Shown in pieces: positions 60,701 to 64,000 of a stretch of DNA of 64,000 nt. The position numbers were made by a program, and so were the translations under genes. Each line of letters begins with the position of its first letter. The first letter of the stretch is position 1. The stretch comes from Chryseobacterium ginsenosidimutans (GTDB lineage: Bacteria > Bacteroidota > Bacteroidia > Flavobacteriales > Weeksellaceae), in assembly GCF_024807225.1 (NCBI RefSeq), contig NZ_JANUCO010000001.1, positions 4,216,001 to 4,280,000 of the forward strand, read 5' to 3'. The notes beneath the pieces were generated by a model. The model had not been told where the DNA came from and did not search any database. It saw nothing but the letters and a program-made list of their open reading frames with translations.

Positions 60701-61930
60701 TTATTTTTTAGGATTTATTTTTAATTTATTCATAATAACTGCTGAAACGATCAACAATGAAAGTGGAATTAAGGAAAGGTAAAACGCCTGTTGACCGCTG
60801 AATTCTTGAAATACGAAACCTGTAATAATCGATCCGATTGTACCTCCGATTGCAGAGAAAACCACAATTAAACCAGCCATTGCACTGTGTAAATATTTCG
60901 GAATTGATGCTAAAATCACAGAATTGATACTTGGATAAATCGGCGCCAACAAACCTCCCATTAATGGAAACAAATACACTACAAGCGGAGCGTTTAACCA
61001 AGTTGTATTGATATTAATTTGTGTATTGTGCGTTAATGGTAAAACCAACAAAATACTTATCGCAAAACCAACCACACAAAAGGAAACAACGTAAATCCAA
61101 CTGAATTTCTTAGAGAAAAACCCCGATAAAAATCTTCCCAACGCAAAAGCTCCCGCCAAAACCGCTCCCGCCTGAATACTCATCGAGGTCGGAACTTTTA
61201 AAATTTCTTTATAAAAAGTCGGTGTCCAGGTCTGGAAACTTTGCTCTACCAAAACAAAAAGGAAAGCACACAGCAAAAAGAATAATACTTTTTTGTAACT
61301 GAATAAACTTATGCTGTTTTTTAAGTCTCCCAATAAGTCGGTTTTTTCGTTTTTCGCTTCGTTTTCATTCAGTTTTGTTAAGAATAAAAACAAAAAAGAC
61401 AATGTTGAAAGTCCGCCCAAAACCCAATACACATTCAGCCAATGGGTTGATCTCGGATTATGATCATCAATAAATAAGCTGAATAAAACATTTCCCATTA
61501 ATACGCCGATCATGAAAAACCCTTCCAGATAACCCATAAAACTTGAATGCTCTTTATCTGTATTCGTCACCAATCCGATGGATGTGAAGACCGAAATTTT
61601 AATTAAAGCAAAAGAAATCCCAACAATAGTAAACAGCAGTTTGAAAAACCAAAACTCATTCGCAAACGGCATTACAAAACACATACAACTTACCAAGAAC
61701 AACGCGATTAACATTGATTTTTTGATTCCTATTTTTGGTAAAAACGAAGCCAGAATAAATGAGCAAATTGCAATCGGCAAATCTTTAAACCCTTCCAAAA
61801 CACTTGCAGAAGATTTGGTAATTCCGAAATTTTGCTGCATCTGTAAGATAACCGTTCCTACCGAATTCAAAAGAATCGCAAAAACGAAATAGTTTAAAAA
61901 TAGAACCGCCTTGATGTTGAAATTTTTCAT
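60701..61930 (-). CDS. MFS transporter, probable sugar importer
   Basis: A 409-residue, 12-helix major facilitator protein. Motifs include FLNYFVFAILLNSVGTVILQMQQNFGITKSSASVLEGFKDLP in helices 1-2 and LFPLMGGLLAPIYPSINSVILASIPKYLHSAM in helix 9 to 10, resembling FucP/GlcP-type sugar:proton symporters. First gene of the unit MFS-trehalase-TonB receptor, divergent from the AraC-type regulator. Substrate inferred from the trehalase. Confidence 0.88.
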   Translation of the reverse strand: MKNFNIKAVLFLNYFVFAILLNSVGTVILQMQQNFGITKSSASVLEGFKDLPIAICSFILASFLPKIGIKKSMLIALFLVSCMCFVMPFANEFWFFKLLFTIVGISFALIKISVFTSIGLVTNTDKEHSSFMGYLEGFFMIGVLMGNVLFSLFIDDHNPRSTHWLNVYWVLGGLSTLSFLFLFLTKLNENEAKNEKTDLLGDLKNSISLFSYKKVLFFLLCAFLFVLVEQSFQTWTPTFYKEILKVPTSMSIQAGAVLAGAFALGRFLSGFFSKKFSWIYVVSFCVVGFAISILLVLPLTHNTQININTTWLNAPLVVYLFPLMGGLLAPIYPSINSVILASIPKYLHSAMAGLIVVFSAIGGTIGSIITGFVFQEFSGQQAFYLSLIPLSLLIVSAVIMNKLKINPKK

Positions 61931-62052
61931 TAAATAATTTCTTGTTGGCTAAGATAGAAGCATTTTAGTTAACGTTAATTTAACACAGTAAATGAATATT
62001 TGAACTATATTAATATAATTCTTATTTTAGTTGATAAAATATCATTAATTAA
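61931..62052. promoter_or_regulatory. Divergent control region between MFS transporter and AraC regulator
   Basis: A 122-base AT-rich gap. A perfect TTAACGTTAA palindrome at 61969-61978, 39 bases upstream of the MFS start, is a candidate operator for the adjacent regulator. No clear -33/-7 pair could be fixed on either strand. Confidence 0.4.
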
Positions 62053-62959
62053 ATGAAAGTTACTTTCGAACGAGTGATCCCCGATGAAAAGAGCTCTTTT
62101 CGCACGATTCACAACAACTCACCTATCTCAGAATTCAAATGGGAGTATCATTATCATCCCGAAATTGAGCTTGTATGCGTGATTTCCGGGAGCGGAAACT
62201 CGTCACGTCGGTTATCATAAAAGCAATTATACGAATGGCGATTTGGTGTTGATCGGCTCTAATATTCCACATTCCGGATTTGGATTGAATTCTATTGATC
62301 CGCATGAAGAAATTGTACTTCAGTTCAAGGAAGAAATTTTGCAATTTCCACAACTGGAAGTCGAATCAAGATGGATTAAAGATTTATTGGAGCTTTCAAA
62401 ATACGGAATTAAGTTTCACAGAAAAATTAAAAAAGCAATGATTCCAAAACTGCGACTGATGCTGGAATCTGAAGGCTATAAAAGATATTTATTGTTATTG
62501 GAAATCTTGTTTGAACTTTCAAAATCTAAAGATTACGAGCTTTTGAATAACGAAATCATGCCTTATACCATCATTTCAAAAAACAAAACGAGGCTGGAAA
62601 ATATTTTCACCTATGTTGAACATAATTACGACAAGGAAATTAATATTGATGATGTTGCAAAACTAGCGAACCTTACGTTACCGGCTTTCTGTAATTTTTT
62701 CAAAAAAGCAACCCAAATTACGTTTACAGAATTTGTGAACCGATATCGTATCAACAAAGCTTGTTTATTAATGGCACAGGATAAAAGTATCTCAGAATGC
62801 AGCTATAGTTGCGGTTTTAACAATGTGACTTACTTCAACAGAATGTTTAAAAAATACACGGAAAAAACACCGTCGGAGTTTATCAAGAATTTCTCGCATA
62901 ATAAAGTAAATGTGGATTTAAAAGTTGAAAAGGAAATAAAAATTAAAGTAAGTTTTTAA
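62053..62959 (+). CDS. AraC-family transcriptional regulator, frameshifted
   Basis: About 301 residues. An N-terminal cupin-like sensor domain (WEYHYHPEIELVCVISGSG, NIPHSGFG) and a C-terminal double HTH of AraC type (IDDVAKLANLTLPAFCNFFKKATQITFTEFVNRYRINKACLLM, SISECSYSCGFNNVTYFNRMFKKYTEKTPSEF). The frame breaks at the AAA at 62196-62198. Without the extra A it reads SGSGTRHVGYHKSNYTNGDL. Span 3n+1. Located head to head with the MFS-trehalase-receptor unit, so it is likely their regulator, with a disaccharide or its product as ligand. Confidence 0.9.
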
Positions 62960-63007
62960 ATAAATTCAATTACATCTATTTATCCCCAATAATGAACATT
63001 GTAAATA

Positions 63008-63368
63008 TGTGGATAACTTTAAAATTAGCATACAACTCACAGATAATCAATTATCAAAAAATCATAATTCAGGAAAAATAATCCACAAAAATGATTTTAA
63101 ACTTATCAATAATAACTCACAAATTTATTTTTTAGGTTAAATCTAAAACGGATTGAGTTTTATCCACAATAAAATGTTAATAAGCATATGAAAACTCTGT
63201 GGATAACTTATGAATAAAAAATTAACAATCTGATTATCAATAAATAATAATATAAATTCAAAAATTATATTAATTGTAAAACTGAGAGTATTTTGATTAA
63301 AAAAAAACTAAACACTTCAATTTATCCACAAAAAATGTGGGTAAGTATGTGGAAAACATTGTGGATAA
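63008..63368. other. Candidate chromosomal replication origin (DnaA-box cluster)
   Basis: Five perfect copies of the DnaA box TTATCCACA lie in this AT-rich gap: 63160-63168 and 63322-63330 on the plus strand, and 63008-63016, 63198-63206 and 63360-63368 on the minus strand. Near matches are TAATCCACA at 63079-63087, TTACCCACA at 63336-63344 (minus) and TTTTCCACA at 63348-63356 (minus). Four sites crowd into 63322-63368. An almost pure A/T stretch at 63228-63310 next to this cluster could be the unwinding element. dnaA itself is not in the window, which is common in Bacteroidetes. Confidence 0.75.
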
Positions 63369-63399
63369 CTTCACAACTATCATATTATCAATTAATAAC

Positions 63400-63430
63400 A
63401 AAAAAAAGCCGTTCCCAAAAGAACAGCTTT
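63400..63430 (-). terminator. Terminator of the thioredoxin-fold gene
   Basis: AAAGCCGTTC pairs with GAACAGCTTT with one mismatch, followed on the minus strand by eight U. It borders the origin candidate and would shield it from transcription. Confidence 0.75.
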
Positions 63431-63483
63431 TATATTATCGAATGGCAAACTGTCAACTAACAACCTGCAACAGACAACTTATA

Positions 63484-64000
63484 TTATATCCACTTAATAT
63501 TACAACCCATGCTCGGTCTTTGGATATTTTCCTGCGGTTCTCCTAACAAAAGGTTTTCAAAAGCAATAATTAAATCTTCCCCCGTCACATCTTTATGATT
63601 TCCCGGTCTTGAATCATCTATCTGTCCTCTATAGATAAGGTCTAATTTTTCATCAAAGAAAAAGAAATCGGGTGTACAAGCTGCATCGTATGCTTTTGCA
63701 ATCGCTTGGCTTTCGTCATATAAATAAGGAAAGTCAAAATTTCTTTCGATCTGGAATTCGATCATTTTTTCCGGAGAATCCGCAGGATATTTTTCTGCAT
63801 TATTCGAGTTGATCGCGATAAACTCAATTCCTCTTTCATTATAATCTTCATACAGCTCGTTCAGCTTATCAATGGCATGAAGAACAAACGGACAATGGTT
63901 GCACATAAAGATCACCAATGTTCCTTTTTCTCCTTTCAGGTCATCGAGTGACTGATTTTCGTTAGTTTTTGATGGGTTTGGAAGCTCAAAAAACGGTGCT
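63484..64000 (-). CDS. Thioredoxin-fold (AhpC/TSA-like) protein, N-terminus cut by window edge
   Basis: At least 171 residues of a redoxin-type protein. The visible frame reads FFELPNPSKTNENQSLDDLKGEKGTLVIFMCNHCPFVLHAIDKLNELY, with a CNHC redox motif followed by the cis-Pro region AACTPDFFFFDEKLDLIYRGQIDDSRPGN. It resembles the thioredoxin family proteins with MCNHCPFV found widely in Bacteroidetes. It lacks a visible export signal, but the start lies beyond 64000. Likely a cytoplasmic or periplasmic thiol oxidoreductase. Confidence 0.88.
   Translation of the reverse strand, partial: APFFELPNPSKTNENQSLDDLKGEKGTLVIFMCNHCPFVLHAIDKLNELYEDYNERGIEFIAINSNNAEKYPADSPEKMIEFQIERNFDFPYLYDESQAIAKAYDAACTPDFFFFDEKLDLIYRGQIDDSRPGNHKDVTGEDLIIAFENLLLGEPQENIQRPSMGCNIKWI

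Noticed and set aside
1..64000. CRISPR arrays, rRNA operon, integrase or prophage genes
   Set aside because: No regularly spaced direct repeats, rRNA sequence or phage-type genes were found on either strand.

Overview
The window is a 64 kb piece of a low-GC Bacteroidetes chromosome, almost certainly family Weeksellaceae (Chryseobacterium or a close relative). Supporting signs are promoters with a TAnnTTTG -7 box, often right next to the start codon; type IX secretion (T9SS) features (a C-terminal sorting domain, a sorting-domain remnant and the T9SS plug protein); the lineage-typical genes DUF4290, DUF4295 and NIL; tandem Nfu domains; and several families of intergenic palindromic repeats. 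No prophage, CRISPR array, rRNA operon or complete insertion sequence was seen.

Layout. 1-2450: partial upp, the GTPase gene der and a tRNA-Gln. 2480-5770: an accessory island with a truncated Rhs-type toxin tip, a candidate immunity gene, a second immunity-type gene (DUF5071) and two paralogous lipoproteins, split into cassettes by a repeated terminator-bearing segment. 5850-12515: cspA with a long leader, katG with a palindrome at its promoter, a haem-binding protein with a DCC-family partner, DUF4290 and murA. 12630-21210: two tandem DUF2207 genes with lemA, a NIL-domain gene under a palindromic operator, a papain-like hydrolase and two linked unknown genes. 21350-23851: a large T9SS cargo protein. 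24134-30553: aminotransferase, murB, proC, vanZ and lnt. 31106-32846: rpmB-rpmG-DUF4295-ftsY. 32915-41093: a small membrane stress protein, sppA, folK, tandem OmpA-like porins, recQ and fmt. 41298-53311: small envelope proteins, ribB, an LLM flavoprotein, an EEP hydrolase, a Pif1-like helicase, a gamma-carbonic anhydrase, nfu, hemH and a toxin-antitoxin pair. 53380-62959: HEAT-like lipoprotein, T9SS plug protein, metallo-beta-lactamase-fold hydrolase and a trehalose-type locus (TonB receptor, trehalase, MFS transporter, divergent AraC regulator). 62960-63400: an AT-rich gap with five perfect DnaA boxes, a candidate replication origin. 63484-64000: a partial thioredoxin-fold gene.

How the genes work together. 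Much of the content is envelope biology: peptidoglycan precursors (murA, murB), lipoprotein maturation (lnt), outer-membrane porins, many lipoproteins and T9SS parts. MurA carries Asp in place of the fosfomycin-reactive Cys. The trehalose-type locus links uptake across both membranes to intracellular cleavage and a local regulator.

Data quality. Ten genes with clear family matches (der, cspA, a DCC protein, an aminotransferase, ftsY, a gamma-carbonic anhydrase, hemH, a TonB receptor, an AraC regulator and one unknown) are each broken by exactly one extra base, nearly always in a short homopolymer, and the Rhs fragment may be an eleventh case. Some of these genes are essential, so this looks like a property of the sequence record rather than biology. 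One DUF2207 gene also carries an in-frame TGA. These genes are annotated over their full reconstructed span.
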